Shown one piece after another: positions 11,701 through 22,100 of a DNA stretch of 64,000 nucleotides. The stretch comes from Notospermus geniculatus (Eukaryota > Nemertea > Pilidiophora > Heteronemertea > Lineidae). How positions within the stretch are numbered: the first letter of the stretch is position 1; every line of letters starts with the position of its first letter. The notes under the pieces are model-generated. The model did not search any database and was not told where the DNA came from. It saw nothing but the letters and a program-made list of their open reading frames with translations. Where the stretch lies: NCBI GenBank assembly GCA_002633025.1, contig NMRB01001271.1, positions 22,023 to 86,022 on the forward strand. The letters run 5' to 3'. The position numbers and the translations under genes were made by a program.

Positions 11701-14700
11701 AGATGCGTGCCGTTCCTGCGCTCCTGTGAAAGTAAATGTGTTCACATCCAAGACAAGGTTTTCACCAACATCCGCGTTATAACCTTCTTCTGCCCGAAAA
11801 CTGTCCCCCTTTACATGGAGTGTGCCACCAACGTTTAGCCCTGCCTCTGCCCGCGTCCACGTAGCTTCATCCTCATGATCATAATTTAGACTTGCCTTAT
11901 AGACAGACGGTCCAGTTTCCACTTGAAGATAGACAGAGTCCACAGTCCTCTTACTTTTCAACTCTGGAGTAGTGAATAGGGTTTTTTCCACATTTAGAAT
12001 CAAATCACTACCTACGTTATAGGATACGTCAGAAATCAGCTCCTTAGCCTTAATCAGGACAGAACCTTTTGCCTTGATTCCTCTGCCAGCAATGTCTTGA
12101 TAATCCGTTTCAGTCCTAGTGTAGTGGTACCCGATTCCAAAGCCTGATTTCTCGTCAGGAGCCTTGACATAGATCCCAGAGGTGTGATCTTCAATATGGT
12201 GGTCGAGGATCCTCTCCTTTATGTTCACTTTTCGCTGCTCAGCAATTAATGCAACGTTGCCTTCACTGTCGATCTCTGATCCTGTGACGTTAATGTCACT
12301 GGTCTTTGACATGATGACAGTATTTGCATACGCACTCTCATCTCTCACATCGGTTCCGTGGCTCACATCGTGAGTCTCGTGTGTCTGCTTTCTGTAAAAT
12401 GCTCCACCAAAACAATCGGATGTGTTACTAAATCTCTCCGTCTTCGTCACGAGATCCTGTAGGGTGACAGGGCCTTTAGCAATAATACGGTTTTCCTGAG
12501 CACGGATGTCAGTTGCTGTGCTTGTTACACTGCCCTCCTCTGCCACAATAACATTGCGACCACCAGAAGAGGAAATCTCTGCCCGATCGACATGTGTTGA
12601 CCATTCTTCAGTTGTAGTTGACCAGAGTCCAAGGAACCCATACTTCTTCTCACGTTTTGAGCAATACTTCTGAGTTCGAGGTTTGAAAACAATGTCTTTT
12701 TTAGCTGTAATCATATTATCACCTTGTGAAGAGACCTTAGAGGCATCCACGGTGATATTCCTGCCAGCCTTCATTTTCAAGGCTAAGTCGCTCTTTTCCC
12801 GATTGTCGTCATATTCCAAACCTGTCCCACCCTGGATATAGCTCTTCTTGGCTGCACTATCATGTCCTCCCTCTGCCAAAATGTTTATATCCTTGGCTGC
12901 ATCAAACTCCAGATAACCACCAGCTGATACGGTAGCAGCATGTGTCGTTATAGAACCATCTGTTGACTTTTCAATCACGTCCTTAGTCGCCTTGACGTTA
13001 GATCCACTGTCATGTACGATGTCCTTTTTTGCCGTCATGTGGACAGAATCTCCAGTTACAACTTTTCCCGAGCCAACATTTATGCCTTCCTCCTTGGCAG
13101 TGAATTCCAAGTTTTTGTTTGAAAGAATGTGGCTGATTATGTCCACGCTCTTGGCCTCAAGGGAAAAGCCGTGGTCAACATTGAATCCTTGGTCATACGA
13201 AAAGAACCCAAAGAATGACTTTATAGAGGCATCCAATGTGACATGGTCATCCACAGCCAAATCAAGTTGATCTGACACCTTTAAATTGCTGTAAGCTCCT
13301 GATTTATCAAGAAGATTTCGTAGATCCTTCGAGGCAATGGTTTTCTGTTTCAGTGAAAGTGTCTCAAATTCATACCCTTTGGCCTTGTCGAAGTAAACAA
13401 TCCCTTCATCGGCCTTCAACACAGCGGTTTGGGCCTCAATGCCTCCGGTTGTTCTGACATCTTTCTCTTTGCTGGTGGCCTTGAGGACTTCTTTCACTTT
13501 CACATCTCCTATATCAACGTCGTTTTCAGCCGTGACATCCAGATTCTTAGCTTCCACATTAGAAATATTTGCTTTGTCGGAGGCCTCTACTTTTGCGGTA
13601 TCATGCACCTTAGTAGATTCCAGGCTTACATTTGTACCTTTGGCGGACATGGCATCGATATCACTCCCTTCTACACATGCAGAGATCGTTGCATCAATGT
13701 CTGCATAGTCTTGAACTCTTGTTGAACGAACATTAACCGAATCCCCACTAGCCTGCAGGTATTTGATGTCACTACCTTCTATCTGTGCGTGGTCTGAAGC
13801 CTCGACTTCTGCATACTCTCTAGCTGTTGTTGATGACATCTTCACATCCTTACCCTTTGCCATTAGGACATTGATGTCACTGCCTTCTATATTTGCTTGG
13901 TCTGAAGCTTTCACCTCTGCCATCTCTTCGACAGTACTCGTATTCATATTCACATTTGTACCTTCGGCGTGTACATTTTTTATGTTGTTGTTGGCAATGT
14001 TTGCCTGGTTTGATGCTTTCACATCGGCAAAGTTGCGAACTGTTGTCGATGCAACATTCACGTCATTGGCATTTGCCTTGAGGACACTGATGTCACTGCT
14101 TGTTATGTTTGCCTGATCTGTAGCTTTAATGTTTGCCATTTCCTGCACATTTGTTGATTTCATGTGGACTTTTCTACCCTCAGCATCTAAACCTTCCAAG
14201 GAACTGTTTGCAATATTCACGTCGTTCGTGGCTTTCAAATCAGCAAAATCACGAACTGTAGTTGATGAAACGTTCAAATCATTGCCCTTCGCTTTGAGTA
14301 ATTCAATTTCACTGGCCTTGTCGATGTTAACAGTCCCTTTATCGGCCTGCAACACAGCGGTTTGGGCCTCAATGCCTCCGGTTGTTCTGACATCTTTCTC
14401 TTTGCTGGCAGCCTTGAAGACTTCTTCCACTTTCACATCTCCTATGTCAACGTCGTTTTCAGCCGTGACATCCAGATTCTTAGCTTCCACATTAGAAATA
14501 TTTGCTTTGTCGGAGGCCTCTACTTTTGCGGTATCATGCACCTTAGTAGATTCCAGGCTTACATTTGTACCTTTGGCGGACATGGCATTGACATCACTCC
14601 CTTCTACACATGCAGAGATCGTTGCATCAATGTCTGCATAGTCTTGAACTCTTGTTGAACGAACATTAACCGAATCCCCACTAGCCTCCAGGTATTTGAT

Positions 14701-14775
14701 GTCACTACCTTCTATCTGTGCGTGGTCTGAAGCCTCGACTTCTGCATACTCTCTAGCTGTTGTTGATGACATCTT
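8722..14775 (-). CDS. Giant haemagglutinin-like repeat protein, C-terminal part
   Basis: An uninterrupted frame of about 2,018 codons, continuing the frame at 16113-22925 once the retrotransposon is disregarded. Order from N-terminus: 36-residue beta-helix-type repeats (to about 13,400) with motifs like DVNVSSTTVRDFADLKA; about 800 residues resembling bacterial filamentous haemagglutinin/CdiA adhesin repeats (alternating hydrophobic strands, GGTLHVKGDSF, GGKIIAHNV); a stretch naming KSRAVNKAASLNVRSGG; about 26 Gly/Lys-rich 24-residue repeats (10,930 to 9,060); then 26-residue repeats. I see no membrane anchor or enzyme motif. Alternating short strands point to a right-handed beta-helix fibre, so an adhesin or structural role is inference. 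Resemblance to Fil_haemagg repeats is from pattern, not a search. Absence of introns is unusual beside neighbours that have them and may reflect bacterial origin. Confidence 0.8.
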   Translation of the reverse strand, partial: KMSSTTAREYAEVEASDHAQIEGSDIKYLEASGDSVNVRSTRVQDYADIDATISACVEGSDVNAMSAKGTNVSLESTKVHDTAKVEASDKANISNVEAKNLDVTAENDVDIGDVKVEEVFKAASKEKDVRTTGGIEAQTAVLQADKGTVNIDKASEIELLKAKGNDLNVSSTTVRDFADLKATNDVNIANSSLEGLDAEGRKVHMKSTNVQEMANIKATDQANITSSDISVLKANANDVNVASTTVRNFADVKASNQANIANNNIKNVHAEGTNVNMNTSTVEEMAEVKASDQANIEGSDINVLMAKGKDVKMSSTTAREYAEVEASDHAQIEGSDIKYLQASGDSVNVRSTRVQDYADIDATISACVEGSDIDAMSAKGTNVSLESTKVHDTAKVEASDKANISNVEAKNLDVTAENDVDIGDVKVKEVLKATSKEKDVRTTGGIEAQTAVLKADEGIVYFDKAKGYEFETLSLKQKTIASKDLRNLLDKSGAYSNLKVSDQLDLAVDDHVTLDASIKSFFGFFSYDQGFNVDHGFSLEAKSVDIISHILSNKNLEFTAKEEGINVGSGKVVTGDSVHMTAKKDIVHDSGSNVKATKDVIEKSTDGSITTHAATVSAGGYLEFDAAKDINILAEGGHDSAAKKSYIQGGTGLEYDDNREKSDLALKMKAGRNITVDASKVSSQGDNMITAKKDIVFKPRTQKYCSKREKKYGFLGLWSTTTEEWSTHVDRAEISSSGGRNVIVAEEGSVTSTATDIRAQENRIIAKGPVTLQDLVTKTERFSNTSDCFGGAFYRKQTHETHDVSHGTDVRDESAYANTVIMSKTSDINVTGSEIDSEGNVALIAEQRKVNIKERILDHHIEDHTSGIYVKAPDEKSGFGIGYHYTRTETDYQDIAGRGIKAKGSVLIKAKELISDVSYNVGSDLILNVEKTLFTTPELKSKRTVDSVYLQVETGPSVYKASLNYDHEDEATWTRAEAGLNVGGTLHVKGDSFRAEEGYNADVGENLVLDVNTFTFTGAQERHASASHHAYIAVEGTEAEIGYDRELSESVVNRNQNTKVGGKIIAHNVKEGLIDGANLDCNEIEGRIENFTVQSRQDYHETVGFGFSVGFDFATMTPTVGTSNSFEKSRAVNKAASLNVRSGGSENFSVGNMKITGAGVKFAGNVHTFSESIVSSDLHDISDSLNLSVKVGKPKPNKIKGSFGTGLGHKEVTNRATISSSGGTVDDSIKRRVNTDASKARETKVNIGFSCDVDFSKMAGKKGKLCGGIGFKYGENELNLSGTTGGKNRKGGLGSFNFRSGDTELGLEGGKGKKGGHGGFNFKSGDTELGLQGGKGKRGAHTGFNFKSGDTELGFKGGKGKKGGHGGFNFKSGDTELGLKASRGKKGGHGSFNFKSGDTEVELEGCKGKKGGHGGFSVKSGDTKLGLEGGKGKKGEHAGFSFKSGDTELGLEGAKGKKGGHASFNFKSGDTELGLEGGKNKEGGHSCFNFKSGDTEVGLDGALSKDGGHGSFNFKSGDAELALKGAKGNEGGCGGFNFKSGGTELGLEGCQSKEGGHGGFNLKSGDTELGLKASSTKEEGHFFLNFKSGDTELVLEGGKSEEGGHGSFDFKSRDTVVGLDGGMSKEGGCGNFNFKSGDAELALKGAKGNEGGCGGFNFKSGGTELGLEGCQSKEGGHGSFNFKSGETELGLEGSKSKEGGHGSFNFKSGDTELGLEGAESKEGGHGGFNLKSGDTELGLGASSTKEEGHVFCNFKSGDTELVAECGKSEEGGHGSFDFKSGDTEVGLDGGMSREGGCGNFNFKSGDAELEVKGAKGNEGGCGGFNFKSGGTELGLEGCQSKEGGHGGFNLKSGDTELGLEASRSKEGGDVCCNFTSGDTELGLECGKGHEGAHGGFNFKLGDITLELEGVNTKVGGHEGHEVKLCVETVDAIVAAGGEIRKDRDFKGNLAIETGETRVAVDGEIGKTGDLKGYLTVETRDTMAAAAGEIGKNGDLKANLAIGQSERCRWQNGHKWRP
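9050..10934 (-). repeat. Array of about 26 copies of a 72-bp coding repeat
   Basis: Each unit encodes 24 residues of the pattern GGFNFKSGDTELGLEGGKGK plus KGGH. The right half (10,380-10,930) is dominated by GKGKKGGH variants; the left half uses KSKEGGHG and GNEGGCG variants. A higher-order duplication is visible: the segment starting CAGCTCAGTGCCTCC occurs at 9277, 9781 and 10141, offsets of 504 bp (7 units) and 360 bp (5 units). All units keep frame, which implies selection or recent expansion. The opposite strand is open over long stretches only because of the repeat composition. Confidence 0.92.
13400..14775 (-). repeat. 36-residue repeats in two 933-bp tandem units
   Basis: Units of 36 codons (108 bp) encode strand-turn-strand patterns with conserved KATDQANI or KASNQANI cores. 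A larger unit of 933 bp (311 codons) is tandemly duplicated: AACACAGCGGTTTGGGCCTC occurs at 13418 and 14351, and the 13871 region matches 16141 at the same offset after discounting the insertion. The retrotransposon sits at the homologue of position about 13,839. Confidence 0.88.
14771..14775. repeat. Target site duplication, left copy
   Basis: ATCTT at 14771-14775 is repeated at 16108-16112. The related repeat at about 13,830-13,855 shows the uninterrupted site with a single ATCTT, proving a 5-bp duplication. Confidence 0.95.
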
Positions 14776-14904
14776 TGTAGTGTTCTGGTCGGACGATCAG
14801 CATCAAGAAAACGGAACTATAAATGGCGGGTTCACAACAACTTTATTGCACATGCGCAAAGCGCACTGGTATCACTGTACAGCCTGTCACAGTAAAACAC
14901 CACA
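14776..14904 (-). repeat. 3' LTR (129 bp)
   Basis: Same sequence as 15979-16107. On the minus strand it contains an AATAAA polyadenylation signal (complement at 14842-14847), bounded by TG and CA. Confidence 0.93.
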
Positions 14905-14916
14905 CTCTCCCCTCCT
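14905..14916 (-). promoter_or_regulatory. Polypurine tract
   Basis: AGGAGGGGAGAG on the minus strand directly abuts the 3' LTR, the expected plus-strand primer of an LTR retrotransposon. Confidence 0.85.
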
Positions 14917-15165
14917 AATTTGGAAGTCCTCTTAACAGTTTGAACTCTGAAACACTTGAATTGAACTACAAAAAAAAGAATTACCAAGTCAGAAAAATCT
15001 TCTGAATTAACACTCTATCCTTACTTCCACAAAAAAAACAATACCAGTCTTTTCGCAGATTTGTATAATCACAATTTAACCCTTAAATGTAGGTCGGCCA
15101 CATAAACAACACAGTCCAACACAGAAACCTTACTCTCAGCTAGAAAATGATGTCTCCAGTTGAAG

Positions 15166-15312
15166 TTACATATCAAGTATCTTCTTAGCTTTACGATCTC
15201 TCAAAGGATAACGACGTACACTAGTTTCCACACTTGTCTGACCAGGTGTCGTAACAACAGAACTTGGCATCTCAACCACAGGATTTGGAGACTCTAAGAC
15301 AGGACTAGGGTT
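15166..15312 (-). pseudogene. C-terminal tail of retrotransposon Pol
   Basis: A frame of 48 codons plus stop runs from the N at 15313 to TAA at 15166-15168. It is rich in Pro/Ser/Val and ends RRYPLRDRKAKKILDM. A basic RYPxRxRK-type end is common at the C-terminus of gypsy polyproteins after integrase. Its presence downstream of Gag, with nothing between but an N, indicates that the intervening protease, RT and integrase are either deleted or were lost in assembly. Confidence 0.6.
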
Positions 15313-15313
15313 N
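15313..15313. other. N between Gag and Pol tail: likely collapsed gap
   Basis: Left of it is the Pol C-terminal tail, right of it the Gag frame, both intact up to the N. This is what a gap of unknown length compressed to one base would look like. Confidence 0.6.
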
Positions 15314-15907
15314 TCTACTCGAATATCCTGAATTCGTACGACGGCCTTGATACACCCGATTTACACCACTGGCACCCGAGTCACAGCTTTGAAACTGCTT
15401 AGCATCCCGTACAGCGCTCTCCGAAGCTAATGCCAAGTCACAGCAGTCCTTGAAGGACAGGTCCTTTTTCGTCAGAATATCCCTCTGGCACTCTTTATCA
15501 CTCAGTCCACAGACTATGCGATCCCTCAGGGCATTATCGAGGAACGTTTTGAAATCGCACGTTCTAGCCAAGTCCTTTAAGGCCACAATGTAATCAGCTA
15601 CTGTCTCACCTGACTTTTGGTCTCTTTTGTTGAACTTAAACCGTTCTGCAATCACCAACGGCTCCGGAACATAGTGACCTTTTAGAATTGTCTTTAACTC
15701 TTCGAATGTCTTGTCTGCCGGCTTTGCTGGGGCAACCAAATTACGAACGACACCATAACACTTGGCCCCGATGTTGGACAGCAACGCAGCTTTCTGTTTG
15801 CCGGCATCCGTGACGCCATTTGCAATGAAGAACTGTTCAAGTCGCTCGACATAACAGTCAAAATTTTCAACTTTCTCGTCAAATGCCCCAATCTTTGATA
15901 ACGCCAT
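15314..15907 (-). CDS. gag: Retrotransposon Gag
   Basis: ATG at 15907, about 198 codons until the N at 15313, where the frame is cut. It matches the Ty3/gypsy Gag pattern: YVERLEQFFIANGV near the start, LLSNIGAKCYGVVRNL, FEELKTILKGHY, ERFKFNKRDQKSGETVADYI, CDFKTFLDNALRDRIVCGL and DLSFKDCCDLALASE. Gag forms the particle that packages element RNA. Any CCHC knuckle would lie past the N. It is intact where visible, in keeping with a young insertion. The start is the only Met ahead of the conserved region and lies about 55 bp from the primer site. Confidence 0.88.
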
Positions 15908-15962
15908 TCTAGTCTTTGATTCTTCGCTTACCCTATGCTATTTTTGTTTTTGAAATTCTCGA

Positions 15963-15975
15963 ATCCTCGTCGCCA
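15963..15975 (-). promoter_or_regulatory. tRNA primer-binding site (Ser-GCT type)
   Basis: TGGCGACGAGGAT on the minus strand lies three bases inside the 5' LTR. It is complementary to the 3' end (ATCCTCGTCGCCA) that I know from vertebrate tRNA-Ser(GCT). Mag-type gypsy elements prime with tRNA-Ser. Confidence 0.75.
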
Positions 15976-15978
15976 GTT

Positions 15979-16107
15979 TGTAGTGTTCTGGTCGGACGAT
16001 CAGCATCAAGAAAACGGAACTATAAATGGCGGGTTCACAACAACTTTATTGCACATGCGCAAAGCGCACTGGTATCACTGTACAGCCTGTCACAGTAAAA
16101 CACCACA
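15979..16107 (-). repeat. 5' LTR (129 bp)
   Basis: Identical by eye to 14776-14904. The right boundary abuts the second ATCTT at 16108-16112. Confidence 0.93.
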
Positions 16108-16112
16108 ATCTT

Positions 16113-19100
16113 CACATCCTTACCCTTTGCCATTATGACCTTGATGTCACTGCCTTCTATATTTGCTTGGTCTGAAGCTTTCACCTCTGCCATCTCTTCG
16201 ACGGTACTCGATTTCATATTCACATTTGTACCTTCGGCTTGCACATTTTTTATGTTGCTGTTGGCAATGTTTGCCTGGTTTGATGCTTTCACATCAGCAA
16301 AATTGCGAACTGTTGTCGATGCAACATTCACGTCATTGGCATTTGCCTTGAGGACACTGATGTCACTGTTTGTTATGTTTGCCTGATCTGTAGCTTTAAT
16401 GTTTGCCATTTCCTGCACATTTGTCGATTTCATGTGGACCTTTCTACCCTCAGCATCTAAACCTTCCAAGGAACTGTTTGCAATATTCACGTCGTTCGTG
16501 GCTTTCAAATCAGCAAAATCACGAACTGTAGTTGATGAAACATTCACATCATTACCCTTCGCATTGAGGAATTCAATGTCACTTTCCTTAATATTTGCTT
16601 GGCCGTGGGCATCCACTTTTGCCATTCCGTCTACCTTCACCGATTCCAGTGTGACAGTTGTCCCCTCGGCGTGTAACTGGTTACTTACACTGTCAGCCAC
16701 TTCGACAGAATGTGATCCCTTCACCCTGGTTTCTGTGGAGCGCATTCCACGAACGTTGATATCATCACCATGCAAGAGGGTCCTGCATGCTTTCATGCCC
16801 CTATTCTGATACCCGCAGTGTATGATCACTGATGAGGATATTATGATGTCACCACATGCTTCTAAACTTGATCGATTCTCCCACAACTGTGACTGGACCA
16901 TGTAGAACCCATCCGTGTGGACACCACCATCCCCAGCCCTCTTGCTTATCCATGTCGTCTCCCGTATTGAACCCTGACCACTGGGGTCCACATCCTGAAA
17001 CTTTAGCGTGTTGCTGAATGACTTCTTTTCGAATAGCTTACTAAGGTACCTCCTCACAGACTTTATGCCTTTTTTCAACTTCTTTAGCAGCGGGTCACTA
17101 CTCAGGAGTGCTTTGAAAGAATTGATTTTGGTGTACTGCATATGGGCCTTTCCCATCACGTCCACCAAGTCTTTCATCTGGAACTGCTGGACACCATTTT
17201 CCTGGATATTCTTTGATATACCCATGACGCCTTGGCATAGATGACTAGCTGTGCTGAGTTGCAATGCTACCTTTTGTAGTTTCGATGCTTCATTAAGGAG
17301 GTTCTGCATATCAGCATCTGGAGTAGCAGCTGGTTGTAGAATATTCTCCATCCCTTTCTTCCAGTTATCCAAGTTCTCCGAGTTAGGCATAGTTGACGTT
17401 TCACTGGAAAACTCAAAGTGCAGCATTGACTTGAGATCAATGTTTCTGGCGTGTTTGATGCTTTTTGTCCAGAGGCTCAGCAGACCCTCAATCACCAGGA
17501 GCTCTGTCTTCTCATTTCCTATCTGAGGCACTGAAATACTCTTCGCATTATCAGACTCGCCGGGAATATTCAGAAGAACCGGTGCGATTACTCCAATTTT
17601 CTTCCCTTGAATGAAGCCATTGTTTACTAGCAGAAGCTCCGAGGTGATTTTGACCTCACCACAATCTTCCACAGAGCCTTTAACAGCAGAACTCCAAAGG
17701 TGGATGTCAAGGTTATCTACTTCAGAAATTTTGCCATCCAGTTGGAAAACCTTGGCTTCAATCACCACATTTTTACAGCCGAGGACGTGACCTCCCTTTG
17801 TTACTTCTAGAATGTTCTCTGCTGATAAGGACAGGTCGCTCATGTTGTCCATCGTTACATCCTGTAATTTTATGATAAAGCTTTCGATAATCAGGCGATC
17901 AGTGCTGTCACCGTCTTCTGTGTCAGAGCCCCCTTCCCAAGTTTTCTTCCCACTGACCTTACCATTTACTGTGATCGTACCCTCTTCCATTGTACTCTTC
18001 AGGACCATTACACCTTTAACAACTTTGATATCACAGCTATTTTCTAGAGTAATACATTTCATGGACTCAATGTGAGAGCTAGTATTTGCCTGTTCACACT
18101 TCAAGTTACCAAAGATTATGTCATCTTGCGAATGAAGGACCATTGTACCATTTCCTTGAGTAACCAAGCTGCCTTCTAAGTAAACCTTCTCATCTTTGAC
18201 GTATATTCCACTTTCCTCTGTACCAGTGACTTTCAGACAACATGATTCCTCCATTTTAAAAGTACCAACCTCGGCCCCAATTCTTTCAACATCCACAACG
18301 CCTCCATCTTTTAGCAATAACTTGTTTTTTACCATCATTGCTAGGAAAGGAGTTTTCAGCAAACCATTTCTGATAGTCATATTGGTAGCCTCACACTTCA
18401 CTGTGTACGTATTCTTCCTAGCGTCGTCGCTGCTTGAGCAACTAACCAATCCCATGAAGTTGATATCTTTCTCTGCTCTAAGACTGAATGTAGGTGGCTC
18501 AGAGTTGGCTTGATTTTGACCTGTGCCTCCTTTTTCCAGTTGGATGCCAGGCAGCGTGGTCACCGATGATGTAGTGAAGGCGATATTGTGCATCTGAACA
18601 CCGTATGATCCTTTCAGCGTCAAACACGCATCGCTAATCAGGTCCACCTTGGAGGAAACGATTGCCCCACCGTTTTCCAGGCAAATGTTTCCTTTCAGGG
18701 CAAGTCTTGGATCGTTTTCGTTCGACACCACAACCACCTGATGTAGCTGAGGCATACCCTCGTCACCATCTCCACGTATGAAAATCTCATCTTCCCTTAC
18801 CTTAGGGCCAAGTGCTAAAGACAAGTTAGGAATGTCTGATTTTGAGCGTAAGATGCAACCGTTTCCAGTCGCTAAGGTAACTATGCTCTCTTTGGAAGCA
18901 TTGGAAATGAGAGAGTCAACAATAACACAGGCCAACGGAGAAGTGATTGCCATGCCCCCGAACGGAATTTGAAACTGACTGCCTCCAGACTCTGTATCAG
19001 TACACCCAATGGTAAGTGACGTTTCACTATGTGTAGTCAATTTAAACTCATTAGGTGCTAAAACCACTCCTTCTAGAATACCTTCTGCCTCTCTGGCCAG

Positions 19101-22100
19101 CCATGTTATTGAGATATCACCGCGTTTGCTGGATATCACCCCATTTTTGTTGTCTAGCGAGTCCACAACTAAATCAGTGTTCATTGTGGCCGCAAGTAAT
19201 CCCTCGTTTAAGAGACATCCATTTACGTCCACAGATACATAACGACCGAAGGTACAGGACTGTGGTTTTAGGTGGACCTTCTTCAGTTCGCTAATGGTGA
19301 GACGCCCATTGTTGCAGTTCAAAATGCCTTCAATATTGTTGATGAATATGCCATCTCCTGACATCTGTATCCTCTTAGGGACGTTCAGCTCCACGTGATT
19401 CTCAAAGGTGTCTGCGACATCCATCTTAAGGGTATGAAAACCGTCTATCCTTCCTTGATTTCTCATGATTGAGAAGATGAACTCGCCATGGACGGCAAAC
19501 CCCTGAGTGTTGCCTGCACGCATGAGTCCTTCATGCTTCCAAGAACCTTCGCAAAGCACAACAACGCTCTGATTCTCATTGTCATTTGTCATATCAATGA
19601 CTGATTGTTTATGGGTTTCGATCTCCCCGGCGTGGAGAAGCACGCGTTTGTCAGAAATGGGTTTCAGATGCGTCACACTATTAGGAAGGAATCGGGTGTG
19701 CACATCACTCGCTTGCAGTGAATTTGACTGAAGTTTCCCACTCACAATTAATTGATTCCGCCTGCAGTTCTCCAGAGTGTGAGTCTGAACTATGACGGGT
19801 CCCGCGGCGACCTGAAAGCTACCAGCCACATCCAATGTAGTGGGATGATCTTGTTTGTCTCTCTCCAACACTATGTGAATGACTTTCTGTGAGGTTACCA
19901 GGGCATGACACTGCACATTGTGCTTTGAAGTGATTTTGAGACGTTGGGATGCCTCGACCTCACCAAACCACTGGTCAGCCGTCTTTCCATTGACAATAAG
20001 CTCAAGGTCCTGTTCTGAACGGACCGCCGCCCAAGCTTCCTGGCTCATCACGTCACATTCAATACAGAGGTACCCTGATCTGTTGTACCATGTCTCGCTA
20101 TTGTGAAATGTCTGATGAGTAATCACGCGCCCACCATCTGCAACAATCACCCGTCCGGTTGGTGATGTCACAAGATCACTATGAATGGCTAAAGAGGCGA
20201 ACTGTTTGAGTTTCCATGTGCCGTCTATTTGCATTTTCCCCTCAACAAACCCAGCAACAACCCCACATGACCAGAACGACCCTTCTTCAACACAAGCATC
20301 ACCCTTTACTTTCAAAATCAACTGAGGAGCCTTCAGCTGGCTACAGTCCTCAAGATTCTCTTCACAGCATATCTCAATACCCTCCTGGGACACAATGTCC
20401 CCCCGCATGCTGTCCCAGCAATTCAACATATCTACAATCTCCCAGATAGTTTTCAGGTCATGGTCCTCAGACTCGTGTCCTGTATCCCTGGTTTTGATGT
20501 CGCTGTAGCCTTTTTGTACGGTTTCTTCCTTGTTTTCACGACAGGATTTGTAATTTTTGCATTTCACTTGAGTCCAGTGTGAGCTAACCATTCGTCCGTA
20601 ATTCTGAACATCACCTGATACAGTAACACACAGCAAAACCACCTCTTCTAGAACACCTTCTGCCTCTCTGTCAAGATATGGTATTGAGATATCACCGTAT
20701 TCACTGAGTATCACCCGATTTTTGTTGTCCATCGAGGCCACAGCTAAATCAGTGTTCATTGTGGCTGCAAGTAATCCCTCGTTTAAGAGACATCCATTCA
20801 CATTCAAAGATACATAATTACCAACGGTACAGGACTGTGGTTTTAGGTGGACCTTCTTCATTTCGCTAATGGTAAGACGCCCATTGTTGCACTTCAAAAT
20901 GCCTTTAGTGTCGTTGATGAAAACGCCATCTCCTGACATCTCTATCCTCTCAGGGACGTTCAGCTCCACGTGATTCTCAAAGGTATCTGCGACATCCATC
21001 TTAAGGGTATTAAAACCGTCTATCCTTCCTTGATTTCTCATGATTGAGAATATGAACTCACCATGGACGGCAAACCCGTGAGTGTTGCTTGCACGCATGA
21101 GTCCTTCATGTTTCCAAGAACCTTCGCAAAGCACAACGACACTCTGGTTCTCATTGTCATTTGCCGTATCAATGACTGATTGTTTATGGGTTTCGATCTC
21201 CCCGGCGTGGAGAAACACGCGTTTGTCAGAAATGGGTTTCAGATGCGTCACACTATTAGGAAGGAATCGGGTGTGCACATCACGCGCTTGCAGTGAATTT
21301 GACTGAAGTTTCCCACTCACAATTAATTGATTCCGACTGCAGTTCCCCGGAGTGTGAGTCTGAACTATGACGGGTCCCGCGGCGACCTGAAACTTACCAG
21401 CCACTTCCAATGTAGTGGGATGATCATGTTTGTCTCTCTCCAACACTATGTGAATGACTTTCTGTGAGGTTACCAGGGCATGACACTGCACATTGTGCTT
21501 TGAAGTAATTTTTAGACGTTGGGATGCCTCGACCTCACCAAACCACTGGTCAGCCGTCTTTCCATTGACAATAAGCTCAAGATCCTGTAGTGAACGGACC
21601 GCCGCCCAATCTTCCTGGCTCATCACGTCACATTCAATACAGAGGTACCCTGATCTGTTGTACCATATCTCGCTATTGTGAAATGTCTGACGAGTAATCA
21701 CGCGCCCACCATCTGCAACAATCACCCGTCCGGTTAGTGATGTCACAAGATCACTATGAATGTCTAAAGAGGCGAACTGTTTGAGTTTCCATGTGCCGTC
21801 TATTTGCATTTTCCCCTCAACAAATCCAGCAACAATCCCACATGACCAGAACGACCCTTCTTCAACACAAGCATCACCCTTTACTTTCAAAATCAACTTA
21901 GGAGCCTTCAGCTGGCTACAGTCCTCAAGATTCTCTTCACAGCATATCTCAATACCCTCCTGGGACACAATGTCCCCCCGCATGCTGTCCCACCAATTCA
22001 ACATATCTACAATCTCCCTGATAGTTTTAAGGTCACGGCCCTCAGGCTTGTGTCCTGTATGACAAGCCATTTGTGATTTTGCCAGTTGGGATTTAGCAAC

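Larger units (their letters stand above)
14776..16107 (-). mobile_element. LTR retrotransposon (Ty3/gypsy, Mag-like) inserted in the giant gene
   Basis: Two 129-bp LTRs, 14776-14904 and 15979-16107, start TG and end CA and appear identical. Read on the minus strand: 5' LTR, primer-binding site, Gag, an N at 15313, the last residues of Pol, a polypurine tract, 3' LTR. An ATCTT duplication flanks it. Identical LTRs mean a recent insertion. Short LTRs, a serine-tRNA primer site and the Gag type fit the Mag lineage of Ty3/gypsy. Most of Pol is missing from the sequence but may be hidden at the N rather than deleted. Confidence 0.93.

Noticed and set aside
13429-14658. Plus-strand frames opposite the 36-residue repeats
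   Set aside because: Same cause: antisense of in-frame repeats, duplicated with the 933-bp unit.
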